Assembly: GCA_965242805.1 (NCBI GenBank)
Contig: CBDETD010000002.1
Location: forward strand, 4,526,001 to 4,590,000
Source of the DNA: JANQEU01 sp965242805
GTDB taxonomy: Bacteria; Bacteroidota; Bacteroidia; Cytophagales; Cyclobacteriaceae
Reading direction: 5' to 3'
DNA length: 64,000 nucleotides
The translations under genes and the position numbers were made by a program. Positions within the stretch are counted from its first letter, which is position 1. Each line of letters begins with the position of its first letter. Below the pieces are notes generated by a model. That model was given only the letters and a program-made list of their open reading frames with translations, did not search any database and was not told where the DNA came from. Below, piece after piece: positions 42,996 to 52,074 of the stretch.

Positions 42996-44702
42996 ATGAG
43001 CCAATACAGCACTTGGTATCACCCTTATAAGCCCGCTAAAAATTTTGATAAGAAGGCAGCTTACTTCAGTATGGAGTTTGCTATCGATCAAATGTTGAAA
43101 ACCTACTCCGGAGGACTGGGATTCCTGGCGGGTTCTCACATGAAGAGTGCCTTTGATCTCAAACAAAATATGATCGGGATAGGTATTCTGTGGAAATACG
43201 GCTATTACGATCAAGTTCGTAATGAGGATCAGACACTGGGAACGGCGTTTGTTGAAAAGGGTTATAACTTCCTGGAGGACACAGGTATTGAGGTGGAGGT
43301 TGGTATTTTGGACAATCCTCATGTCAAAGTAAGGGCCTATGTTTTAAAACCGGAATATTTCAACAGTATCCCCATTTACTTCCTTACAACAGATGTACCT
43401 GGAAACGATCATCTATCCAGGACCATTACTGACAGACTTTATGATGCCAATGAGCTCACCAGAATATCCCAGAGTATCGTTTTAGGCATCGGAGGAGCAA
43501 AAGTCGTGGAAAAGCTAGGTGGAGCCGATATCTATCATTTGAATGAAGGACATGGGTTGCCCGCATTTTTCTATTTGAAGGATAAAGGTGTTGAAAAGGA
43601 AAATTTTGTTTTTACTACCCATACTCCTGAAAAGGCAGGGAATGAGGAAAGAGATGGCAAGTTCCTCAACGAGATGGGATTTTTTGGAAGAAATCTGAAT
43701 GATTCAGAACTTAAGGCTGTGTCCACCAATAATGGAACATTGAATTATACAGTTGCCGCCTTACGATTGGCAAAAAAGGCTAACGGCGTTTCTAAACTAC
43801 ATGCAGAGGTCTCTAGAAGAATGTGGAGCGATTTCAATGGTGTTAGTGAGATCATACCCATAACCAATGCTCAACACCAGGAATATTGGCAGGGTCCATA
43901 TCTTAAAACTTCCTGGGAGAAACGTGATAAGCAGACATTTATAAAAAGAAAGCATCAACTGAAGAAGGAGCTGTTTGAAGAGGTTGGACATCAAACAGGA
44001 AAGTTCTTTTACCCTGAGATCTTGACTATTGTTTGGGCCAGAAGATTTGCTGGTTACAAAAGAGCTGATCTTTTACTCTACGATCTGGAACGATTCGAGA
44101 AGATCCTGAAAAATACCAAATTTCCTGTTCAGATCATTTGGGCTGGCAAACCATACCCCAAGGATCATCAGGCGATTGATATTTTCAACAAACTCATACA
44201 TTTTTCAAAAGATCACGATAACTGTGCCGTATTGACAGGGTATGAGATGGCACTATCAAGGAAATTGAAACGAGGATCGGACGTTTGGTTAAATAACCCC
44301 AGAGTGACTCGTGAGGCCTCAGGAACAAGCGGAATGACAGCCGCCATGAATGGTTCAGTTAATTTATCAACATTCGATGGATGGATCCCTGAATTTGCAG
44401 AAGATGGTAAAAACTGTTTTGTTATCCCCGAGGTTGATCATGAAATGCCGGTGGAAGAACAAGACAGGCAGGATGCAATGAATTTGTATAAGATCCTAGA
44501 AAACACAATCCTTCCCACATACTATGACAATCCTGATGAATGGCATGAAATCGTATTTAAGGGAATTGATGATGTTATTCCAGCATTCACCAGTATGAGA
44601 ATGGCCAGTGAATACTACAACCTGCTTTATTCCAATGGAAGTATAGTTCTTAATAATCACCAGGCAGTGGAGAGTAGCGTTCAATCACAAAATGTGATTT
44701 AA
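42996..44702 (+). CDS. GT35 glucan phosphorylase homologue lacking the PLP lysine
   Basis: 568 residues, the short alpha-glucan phosphorylase form. Conserved pieces include FSMEFAIDQ near the N-terminus, EGHGLPAFFYL, VWARRFAGYKRADLL (K355) and DGWIPEFAED. The cofactor motif reads EASGTSGMTAAMNG: residue 448 is threonine (codon ACA at 44337-44339), where active phosphorylases have the lysine that binds pyridoxal phosphate. Either this subgroup works differently or it is a non-catalytic glucan-binding or regulatory homologue. No glycogen synthase or branching gene is near. Confidence 0.85.
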   Translation: MSQYSTWYHPYKPAKNFDKKAAYFSMEFAIDQMLKTYSGGLGFLAGSHMKSAFDLKQNMIGIGILWKYGYYDQVRNEDQTLGTAFVEKGYNFLEDTGIEVEVGILDNPHVKVRAYVLKPEYFNSIPIYFLTTDVPGNDHLSRTITDRLYDANELTRISQSIVLGIGGAKVVEKLGGADIYHLNEGHGLPAFFYLKDKGVEKENFVFTTHTPEKAGNEERDGKFLNEMGFFGRNLNDSELKAVSTNNGTLNYTVAALRLAKKANGVSKLHAEVSRRMWSDFNGVSEIIPITNAQHQEYWQGPYLKTSWEKRDKQTFIKRKHQLKKELFEEVGHQTGKFFYPEILTIVWARRFAGYKRADLLLYDLERFEKILKNTKFPVQIIWAGKPYPKDHQAIDIFNKLIHFSKDHDNCAVLTGYEMALSRKLKRGSDVWLNNPRVTREASGTSGMTAAMNGSVNLSTFDGWIPEFAEDGKNCFVIPEVDHEMPVEEQDRQDAMNLYKILENTILPTYYDNPDEWHEIVFKGIDDVIPAFTSMRMASEYYNLLYSNGSIVLNNHQAVESSVQSQNVI

Positions 44703-44833
44703 TTTGAGATTTGAAGAGCGATTAATCGTGTCTTTAATCATCAAATAGTCATAAATATCCCTCTTAAACTCCAATAATTCCGGTTTATACGTGATGCTTT
44801 GGTCATAACAAGGATTACAACCATCTTGGATCC

Positions 44834-45244
44834 ATGTTTGATTCAATTACCAATACTTCAAATGACACTCCTTTTCTCTTGAATGGAGATATGGTCACTT
44901 CAACTGAGAATACCGTTGAGGAAGCTAAGGTTGAAATAATTGGTCTATCGGATCAAATGGTGAACATTTCGTTTAAACATAACAAACGGGATGTCTCATT
45001 TCAAGTGTTGATGACCCCAATTGATAAGGATGTCATCGTCACCATTCAGCAGCAAGTGACAGAGGATTACATCCTCAAAGGCATTGAGGGTTTTCTAAAT
45101 GAACATCCACATGCTCACGGAGGGTTCGTCCGTCTCTTGAACGGTTTCTTCTTCAACATATCACTGGATCATTTCAGAGGGGACGTTGAGGAACTTTATT
45201 TTTTCGGGAAGCCTGCTTTCGAAACAGCTAACGTAACTATATAA
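44834..45244 (+). CDS. Hypothetical protein
   Basis: 136 residues, soluble, no signal peptide or membrane segment. The middle is beta-rich; the end contains NEHPHAHGGFVRLLNGFFFN and a Phe/Gly pattern. I do not recognise a family. It lies alone between the phosphorylase and a hairpin, in its own transcription unit; the 131 bases before it hold no clear promoter. A terminator follows. Confidence 0.6.
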   Translation: MFDSITNTSNDTPFLLNGDMVTSTENTVEEAKVEIIGLSDQMVNISFKHNKRDVSFQVLMTPIDKDVIVTIQQQVTEDYILKGIEGFLNEHPHAHGGFVRLLNGFFFNISLDHFRGDVEELYFFGKPAFETANVTI

Positions 45245-45270
45245 GCAAGTATCTTTTCAATCAGCTAACA

Positions 45271-45303
45271 GGCCGTCTGGACAAGGTTCGGATGGCTTTT
45301 TTT
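45271..45303. terminator. Bidirectional intrinsic terminator
   Basis: GCCGTC and GATGGC pair (one G-U) across about 13 bases, followed by TTTTTTT. On the other strand the paired A run ends the lipase gene, whose stop lies at its edge. Confidence 0.7.
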
Positions 45304-46135
45304 ATTTGGAACAGGTGATGATAAACTTATAGATCATATTCAAGACGTCCTCCTTCTCTTCATCATTGTGTGGCTCATGATATACTCCTTTAAGCGGTTT
45401 CCAAGTTATTTTATCTCCTAGTTTAGATGCTACTTCCTCTGTTTTACTGAAACTAATAAGTCGGTCAGCATCGCCATGGTAGATCAATCCTGGAATGGAA
45501 ATTTCTTCAATATGATCTACAATGTATTCACAACCTTTAGTGACATTATAAAACAGACCTGCAGACATCACAGTATGTACAAGAGGATCTTCAAGGTATT
45601 TTTTTCCTACTTCTTCTATTTTGCTTAGGGCGGTCACATCCAGTCCGGAGGGTTGTCTTAATTTTGGGATATATCTTGCCATCAGCTTTCCAAGGGCTAA
45701 TTTCCATTTGGGAGGACTAAACCCAAGTGCGATCCATGGACTGCTTGAAATAAATCCTACGAGTTCTCCTAATGGTTTCCTTAAGACATAATTCAGAACC
45801 AGGTTTCCACCCATGCTGTGCCCCATTAAAATAATTGGTACATCGAGGTAGGTACTCCTACATAGTTTCAGAAGTTCTTCGACATCGTCCAGGAGTATAT
45901 CCAATGATTTTGCGTGACCTCTTAATCCGTCGGATCTTCCATGTCCTCGACAATCCATGGCCATCACCGACACATCCCTTTTAACTAAGAAACTGGCCAC
46001 ATGTTCATATCTTCCCCCATGTTCACCAAAACCCGGTATGATGCATACAACAGCTTTTGGATTGAGAGATTCGAAATGATGAACATGCAATTTCAAACCG
46101 TCTCTTCCGTATATAAATTGAGGGGTATTTGTCAT
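45302..46135 (-). CDS. Monoacylglycerol lipase-like alpha/beta hydrolase
   Basis: 277 residues. Nucleophile elbow GHSMGG with S107, aspartate in YHGDADRLIS and histidine in GVYHEPHNDE. FGEHGGRYEHVA and MDCRGHGRSDG match the lysophospholipase/monoacylglycerol lipase group. It releases fatty acids from glycerides in the cytoplasm. It is divergent from the patatin gene, 55 bases between the starts; both are lipolytic, which suggests linked roles. Confidence 0.92.
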   Translation of the reverse strand: MTNTPQFIYGRDGLKLHVHHFESLNPKAVVCIIPGFGEHGGRYEHVASFLVKRDVSVMAMDCRGHGRSDGLRGHAKSLDILLDDVEELLKLCRSTYLDVPIILMGHSMGGNLVLNYVLRKPLGELVGFISSSPWIALGFSPPKWKLALGKLMARYIPKLRQPSGLDVTALSKIEEVGKKYLEDPLVHTVMSAGLFYNVTKGCEYIVDHIEEISIPGLIYHGDADRLISFSKTEEVASKLGDKITWKPLKGVYHEPHNDEEKEDVLNMIYKFIITCSK

Positions 46136-46190
46136 TTCTGAAGTGCGCCAATTTATATAAATTATCGGTTAATAAGTTATTTATCTGCAG

Positions 46191-48494
46191 TTGAAAAGCT
46201 CATTTCGTCGATTTCTATTTTCATTCCCGGTACAGCTCGTTGGCCACCAGTTTAAGAGGAACCTGCCACTTGTGTTATTATGGGCTTTTTTCCTGGCCCT
46301 GGCGTTCGGTGGTGTAGGACAGGTCTATGGGATCCACTACCTGTTTCTTGATCCGGAATATTTGAACAAGGTGGATTTCCTGAGTTTCTTCATTGTGGGC
46401 TTGACATTAGGTAACTTCATCATGGCCTACCAAATAACTTCTTATATCCTTGATGGACACCGATTTACCTTTCTGGGTGTGTTGGAAAAGCCATTTGGGA
46501 AATATTGTCTCAATAATGGTATAATACCCCTCATTGCAGTTTTGACTTATATGATCGGGGTATTTGTCTTTCAGATCAAAAACCAGGGTGCTCAGTTAAG
46601 TCAAGGTTTTCTCTACGTTGCAGGAATTCTTTCAGGAACTCTGATCATGCTGACCATGATGTTCATGTATTTCCGGTTCACAAATCGGGATATCTTCAAG
46701 TATCTGGCAGGAAGTCTTGACAGAAAATTACGAAGAAGTGGATTGAGCAGGGACCGGATGATGTATAAATACAATGAATCGAAACGCAAGGAGTATAATG
46801 TTGACTATTACTTCGATCTGAAATTAAGATTTCGGAACTGCAAAGCATTTCATGATTTCCATGACAAGGAAACCATATTGAAAGTTTTTGATCAGAATCA
46901 TTTCAATTCTGTGCTTTTCGAATTAATAATTATAATCCTGGTATTCGTTCTGGGTATTTTCATTGACTATCCAATTGTTCAGATACCTGCCGCTGCCAGT
47001 ACTTTATTGTTACTGTCAATTATCATCATGTTTGTTGGCGCCATATCCTACTGGTTCAGAGGCTGGGGAGTGGCTTTAATTTTTGGTCTGTTCATTCTGG
47101 CCAATATCATTTCCAGTAATGGATTAATAAAGAATGTGAATCCCGCAAAGGGATTGGATTATGATTCTGATCCGGTTCAATATTCCCTTCAAAACCTTTC
47201 ATCACTTTCAACGCGGGAAAATTTTGAAAATGATAAGATGGAAATGGTGCATGCACTGGATCATTGGAAGGAAAATCAGAACTCAGAGAAACCCAAGATC
47301 GTGTTCTTGTGTGTTAGTGGAGGAGGACAACGGGCTGCGCTTTGGACATTACATGTCATTCAAAAATCAGATAGTATTCTTAATGGGAGTCTTCTGAACA
47401 AAACCTTCATGATCTCAGGTGCTTCCGGAGGTATGATAGGAGCTGCTTACTACAGAGAACTATATCTGAGGAAAAAACTTGGTCAAGAAATCGACTTACA
47501 AAGTACTGAATGGATACAAAATATGGGAAAGGATAACCTCAATTCCATAATATTCAGTTTGGTCGTTAACGATTCATTTTTCAAAATAAGAAGGGTAGAA
47601 TATGAGGATCAGGTCTACTTCAAAGATCGAGGATTTGTATTTGAAAATAATCTGAATAGGAATATCAATGGGGTATTAGATAAAAAATTGTCTGATTACA
47701 GGTCGTATGAACAAACTGCAGATATCCCGATACTCATGATGTCCCCAGTCATTTCCAATGATGGACGTAAACTATATGTCTCCGCTTCACCGATCTCGTT
47801 CATGACCATTAGTCAGCCTGGATTCGATACTGATTTCTCAAATCAAAAGATAAGGGGGGTGGATTTCAATAGAATGTTTGCCAGTCACGGTTCTGAAAAC
47901 CTTAGTTTTCTTTCAGCACTGAGGATGTCAGCCTCATTTCCATACATTACTCCAACCATTAGTTTACCGAGTGATCCGAGAATTGAGGTAATGGACGCGG
48001 GAATTGCAGACAATTTTGGCATTCAGGATGCTTTACGTTTCATTTTTGTGATGAAGGAATGGATTGAAGAAAACACCTCCGGCGTCGTGTTGGCGATTAT
48101 CAGGGATTCAAAAAAGATTGCCCCAATAGAAAATAGGCCTTATCCTTCCATTGTTGATAGGTTCACATACCCTATTTCCAGTGTGTACAATAATCTTGCA
48201 AATATCCAGGATATTCATAATGATAACGAAATCGAGAACCTAAGGTCCTGGATTGAGACCCCGATCAACGTACTTGAGTTTGAATACGACACATACACAA
48301 TATTTGAGGGTATCAATTTTGTTTTTGAAGGACAAAAAAATGTGAAACAGCAGATTGAAAGGGCTTCTTTAAGCTGGCATCTGACGTCCAAAGAAAAAAG
48401 GAACATCCTACGGAATATTGATTTTGAAGAAAATCAGAATACTTTGAAAGAATTGGGAGAGATTTTTAGTTCAAATTATCCTGATACCAAATAA
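46191..48494 (+). CDS. Patatin-like phospholipase with N-terminal membrane region
   Basis: 767 residues from a TTG; an in-frame stop lies 18 bases upstream and no ATG is suitable. The first 310 residues contain about six hydrophobic segments. The patatin domain follows: SGGGQR at 376-381 as oxyanion region, GASGG with S412 as nucleophile, and DAGIADNFG with the catalytic aspartate near 600. It hydrolyses lipid acyl chains at the membrane. Fusing patatin to a multi-span membrane region is unusual compared with single-domain or outer-membrane patatins. Confidence 0.9.
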   Translation: MKSSFRRFLFSFPVQLVGHQFKRNLPLVLLWAFFLALAFGGVGQVYGIHYLFLDPEYLNKVDFLSFFIVGLTLGNFIMAYQITSYILDGHRFTFLGVLEKPFGKYCLNNGIIPLIAVLTYMIGVFVFQIKNQGAQLSQGFLYVAGILSGTLIMLTMMFMYFRFTNRDIFKYLAGSLDRKLRRSGLSRDRMMYKYNESKRKEYNVDYYFDLKLRFRNCKAFHDFHDKETILKVFDQNHFNSVLFELIIIILVFVLGIFIDYPIVQIPAAASTLLLLSIIIMFVGAISYWFRGWGVALIFGLFILANIISSNGLIKNVNPAKGLDYDSDPVQYSLQNLSSLSTRENFENDKMEMVHALDHWKENQNSEKPKIVFLCVSGGGQRAALWTLHVIQKSDSILNGSLLNKTFMISGASGGMIGAAYYRELYLRKKLGQEIDLQSTEWIQNMGKDNLNSIIFSLVVNDSFFKIRRVEYEDQVYFKDRGFVFENNLNRNINGVLDKKLSDYRSYEQTADIPILMMSPVISNDGRKLYVSASPISFMTISQPGFDTDFSNQKIRGVDFNRMFASHGSENLSFLSALRMSASFPYITPTISLPSDPRIEVMDAGIADNFGIQDALRFIFVMKEWIEENTSGVVLAIIRDSKKIAPIENRPYPSIVDRFTYPISSVYNNLANIQDIHNDNEIENLRSWIETPINVLEFEYDTYTIFEGINFVFEGQKNVKQQIERASLSWHLTSKEKRNILRNIDFEENQNTLKELGEIFSSNYPDTK

Positions 48495-48610
48495 TATTCT
48501 GTCATCAGCATCTTGTTCAATTTGTAATTCCCTGAAATAGATCTTTGATACTCTTCTGATTTGTATAAACGCCCATAAGGTGGAATAACCCTCACAAAAT
48601 TGGAATTTCG

Positions 48611-48618
48611 TAATTTTG
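48611..48618 (+). promoter_or_regulatory. Bacteroidota -7 box for icmF
   Basis: TAATTTTG fits TAnnTTTG and overlaps a TTG codon at 48616. It favours the ATG at 48640 as the true start, since the transcript would begin at about 48625. Confidence 0.5.
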
Positions 48619-48639
48619 CCTACCATTCAACAGAAGGAC

Positions 48640-51600
48640 ATGACCCAGCAGAATACAGAGATCTATCAACCCAAAAATCACATCCGAATTGTAACCGCAG
48701 CATCCCTGTTTGACGGTCATGATGCGGCTATCAATATCATGCGAAGGATAATTCAATCCACCGGATGTGAGGTAATCCATTTAGGACACAATCGATCTGT
48801 AAGTGAAATCGTAGACTGTGCTATTCAGGAAGATGCTCAGGCAATTGCCATCACCTCCTATCAGGGAGGCCATATGGAGTTCTTCAAGTACATGTATGAT
48901 TTGCTGCATGAAAGGGGATCTTCTCAGATAAAGATCTTTGGTGGAGGTGGAGGGACAATACTTCCCGAGGAAATCGAAGAATTGCATGCTTATGGTATCG
49001 CACGGATCTATTCTCCTGATAACGGTCGCGAGATGGGCCTTCAGGGGATGATCAACGACATGGTGTCTTCCTGCGATTTTCCCATAGGAGATCAGTTGAA
49101 TGGTCAAATGAAAAAACTGAACTCCAGGGATCACATAGCTATTGCCAGGCTTATTTCAGCCGCAGAGAATTTTCCGGACAAACATCAGGGAGTGATCGAG
49201 GAGATAAGGAAATTTACTAATACCAAAACGGCACCTGTACTGGGAATAACGGGAACAGGTGGAGCAGGGAAGTCATCCCTGGTCGACGAGTTGGTTCGCC
49301 GGTTTCTGCTGGATTTTGAAGATAAGACAGTGGCTATACTTTCGGTGGATCCATCAAGGAGGCGGACTGGTGGCGCACTGCTTGGCGATCGGATCCGAAT
49401 GAACTCCATTTTCAGCGACCGTGTATACATGCGCTCCCTGGCCACAAGGCAATCAAATTTGGCTTTATCCAAATACGTACAGGATGCCATAGATATTGTC
49501 AAAGCATATGACTTTGATCTTATCATCCTCGAAACTTCCGGTATTGGGCAATCAGATACTGAGATAACAGACCATTCCGACGTTTCTCTCTATGTGATGA
49601 CCCCTGAGTACGGTGCAGCGACCCAGCTGGAAAAGATCGATATGCTGGATTTTGCAGATGTCATTGCTCTTAACAAATTCGATAAACGGGGTGCACTTGA
49701 TGCATTGAGGGACGTTAAGAAACAATATCAAAGGAATAAGCAGCTTTGGGATTCTAAAGAGGACGACATTCCCGTTGTTGGTACGATTGCTTCTCAATTC
49801 AACGATCCGGGAATGAACCAGCTCTACAGAAAGCTAATGAATTTCACTTCGGAGCAAACAGGTGCTGATCTGAAGTCTTCTTTTGAAAGTTCAGAGGAAC
49901 TTAGTGAGAAGATCTTCATTATCCCACCCAAAAGGACAAGATATCTGTCAGAGATATCCGATGGTATTAGAGATTACAATCAGAAAACTGAAGAGCAGGG
50001 GGAAGTGGCCCAAAAGCTATACAGCCTTACAAAGTCAAAGGGGATATTGAAGGACTCCGATGCTATGTCGGATATTGACAAGGCCATTGAAAAGTTAAAC
50101 CTGGATCTTGATCCTTACAATCGGAAATTGATTGAGAGCTGGGGAGAGAAGAAAGAGAATTATGAAAGTGATGAATTTCTCTATCATGTACGAGGAAAGG
50201 AGATCAAAGTCCCCACCAAATCCGAATCACTTTCGCACACAAAGATCCCAAGGGTTATTCTTCCCAGGTATGAAGCCTGGGGAGATATTTTGAAATGGTC
50301 ACTTCAAGAAAACGTACCTGGTGAATTCCCATACACAGCAGGAGTATTTCCATTTAAACGGATGGGAGAGGATCCTACGCGTATGTTTGCAGGGGAAGGC
50401 GGACCGGAGCGTACAAATAAAAGGTTCCACTATGTAAGTTATGGGTTACCGGCAGCTCGCCTGTCCACTGCTTTCGATTCGGTAACCCTGTATGGTGAAG
50501 ATCCTGATCATCGTCCCGACATCTACGGCAAAATAGGTAACTCAGGCGTCAGCATATGCAGTCTGGATGACGCCAAAAAGCTCTACTCTGGTTTCAATCT
50601 CTGTGATCCTACCACATCCGTTTCCATGACGATCAATGGACCTGCTGCTACAATAGCCTCCTTTTTTATGAATGCTGCCATCGATCAGCAATGTGAAATC
50701 TACATAAAGGAGAATAACCTGGAGGCAGATGTCAAAAAGAAGTTAAATAAGATCTTCAAGGAATTGGGCTCAAAACAGCCAACTTATGAGGGTAAACTGC
50801 CTGAAGGAAATGACGGACTGGGATTGATGCTGCTAGGAGTGACGGGAGACCAGGTCCTTCCCAAGGATGTTTACGAGGAAATCAAAGCAAAAACTCTTTC
50901 TTCTGTGAGAGGAACGGTCCAGGCCGATATCTTGAAAGAGGACCAGGCTCAGAATACCTGTATTTTCTCAACGGAGTTTTCTTTGAAACTAATGGGTGAT
51001 GTGCAGGAGTTTTTTGTCAACAATAATGTTAGGAATTTCTATTCTGTTTCTATTTCCGGATATCATATTGCTGAAGCCGGAGCTAACCCGATCAGTCAGT
51101 TGGCATTTACCCTGGCCAATGGATTCACATTTGTAGAGTACTATCTGGCAAGGGGAATGAACATTGATGATTTCGCACCGAATCTATCTTTCTTTTTCTC
51201 AAATGGTGTGGACCCGGAATATGCAGTCATCGGTAGGGTTGCACGTAGGATCTGGTCCAAAGCGATGAAGTATAAATATGGAGCTAACGAACGATCCCAA
51301 AAGTTAAAATATCATATTCAGACGTCCGGTCGATCGTTGCACGCCCAGGAGATAGATTTCAATGACATCAGGACCACACTTCAGGCCCTTTATGCTATTT
51401 ATGATAACTGCAATTCTCTGCATACCAATGCTTATGACGAAGCCATCACAACACCGACAGAAGGTTCTGTTCGTCGAGCGATGGCTATCCAACTTATCAT
51501 AAACAAGGAACTTGGACTGACTAAAAACGAAAATCCAATGCAGGGCTCGTTCGTAATTGAAGAATTGACAGATCTTGTGGAGGAAGCTGTGTTGGTGGAA

Positions 51601-52008
51601 TTTGATCGGATTACCGAACGTGGTGGTGTGTTAGGTGCGATGGAAACAATGTACCAGAGAGGTAAGATCCAGGAAGAGAGCCTTTATTACGAAACAAAAA
51701 AACATACAGGAGAACTACCAATCGTGGGTGTGAATACTTTCCTTTCCTCCAAGGGTTCACCGACCATCATTCCTGAGGAAGTGATACGAGCAACCAAAGA
51801 GGAGAAAGAGCAACAAATAAGCAACCTCGAAGATCTCCATCAAAGAAATACTAGCAAGTCCGAGGAAATGTTAAAAAGGCTTCAGGACGCAGCACTTCAT
51901 AATACAAATATTTTCGAGGAATTGATGGAATGCTCAAAATACTGCTCACTGGGGCAGATAACACACGCCATGTTCGAGGTGGGAGGGCAGTATCGTAGAA
52001 ATATGTAA
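48640..52008 (+). CDS. icmF: Fused isobutyryl-CoA mutase (IcmF)
   Basis: About 1122 residues from the ATG of MTQQNTEIYQ. Order: cobalamin-binding domain with the cobalt-ligand histidine in DGHDAAINI (25-33); MeaB-like G-protein chaperone with GTGGAGKSS at 205-213, SVDPSRRRTGG and NKFDKRG; then the mutase, with FPYTAGVFPFKRMGEDPT. DQAQNTCIFS places Gln where methylmalonyl-CoA mutases have Arg, pointing to isobutyryl/n-butyryl-CoA rather than methylmalonyl-CoA. The enzyme rearranges acyl-CoAs and needs adenosylcobalamin. No cobalamin riboswitch is evident upstream. Confidence 0.95.
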   Translation: MTQQNTEIYQPKNHIRIVTAASLFDGHDAAINIMRRIIQSTGCEVIHLGHNRSVSEIVDCAIQEDAQAIAITSYQGGHMEFFKYMYDLLHERGSSQIKIFGGGGGTILPEEIEELHAYGIARIYSPDNGREMGLQGMINDMVSSCDFPIGDQLNGQMKKLNSRDHIAIARLISAAENFPDKHQGVIEEIRKFTNTKTAPVLGITGTGGAGKSSLVDELVRRFLLDFEDKTVAILSVDPSRRRTGGALLGDRIRMNSIFSDRVYMRSLATRQSNLALSKYVQDAIDIVKAYDFDLIILETSGIGQSDTEITDHSDVSLYVMTPEYGAATQLEKIDMLDFADVIALNKFDKRGALDALRDVKKQYQRNKQLWDSKEDDIPVVGTIASQFNDPGMNQLYRKLMNFTSEQTGADLKSSFESSEELSEKIFIIPPKRTRYLSEISDGIRDYNQKTEEQGEVAQKLYSLTKSKGILKDSDAMSDIDKAIEKLNLDLDPYNRKLIESWGEKKENYESDEFLYHVRGKEIKVPTKSESLSHTKIPRVILPRYEAWGDILKWSLQENVPGEFPYTAGVFPFKRMGEDPTRMFAGEGGPERTNKRFHYVSYGLPAARLSTAFDSVTLYGEDPDHRPDIYGKIGNSGVSICSLDDAKKLYSGFNLCDPTTSVSMTINGPAATIASFFMNAAIDQQCEIYIKENNLEADVKKKLNKIFKELGSKQPTYEGKLPEGNDGLGLMLLGVTGDQVLPKDVYEEIKAKTLSSVRGTVQADILKEDQAQNTCIFSTEFSLKLMGDVQEFFVNNNVRNFYSVSISGYHIAEAGANPISQLAFTLANGFTFVEYYLARGMNIDDFAPNLSFFFSNGVDPEYAVIGRVARRIWSKAMKYKYGANERSQKLKYHIQTSGRSLHAQEIDFNDIRTTLQALYAIYDNCNSLHTNAYDEAITTPTEGSVRRAMAIQLIINKELGLTKNENPMQGSFVIEELTDLVEEAVLVEFDRITERGGVLGAMETMYQRGKIQEESLYYETKKHTGELPIVGVNTFLSSKGSPTIIPEEVIRATKEEKEQQISNLEDLHQRNTSKSEEMLKRLQDAALHNTNIFEELMECSKYCSLGQITHAMFEVGGQYRRNM

Positions 52009-52074
52009 TCCAACTATTCTATTTGGGGATAGAAGGCAAATGTGATTATTTTGGACTCCTAATAATCGCATTTC

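Noticed and set aside
48495..48639. Cobalamin riboswitch ahead of icmF
   Set aside because: The 145-base spacer has no B12-box-like sequence or folding arms and holds only a promoter-like box.
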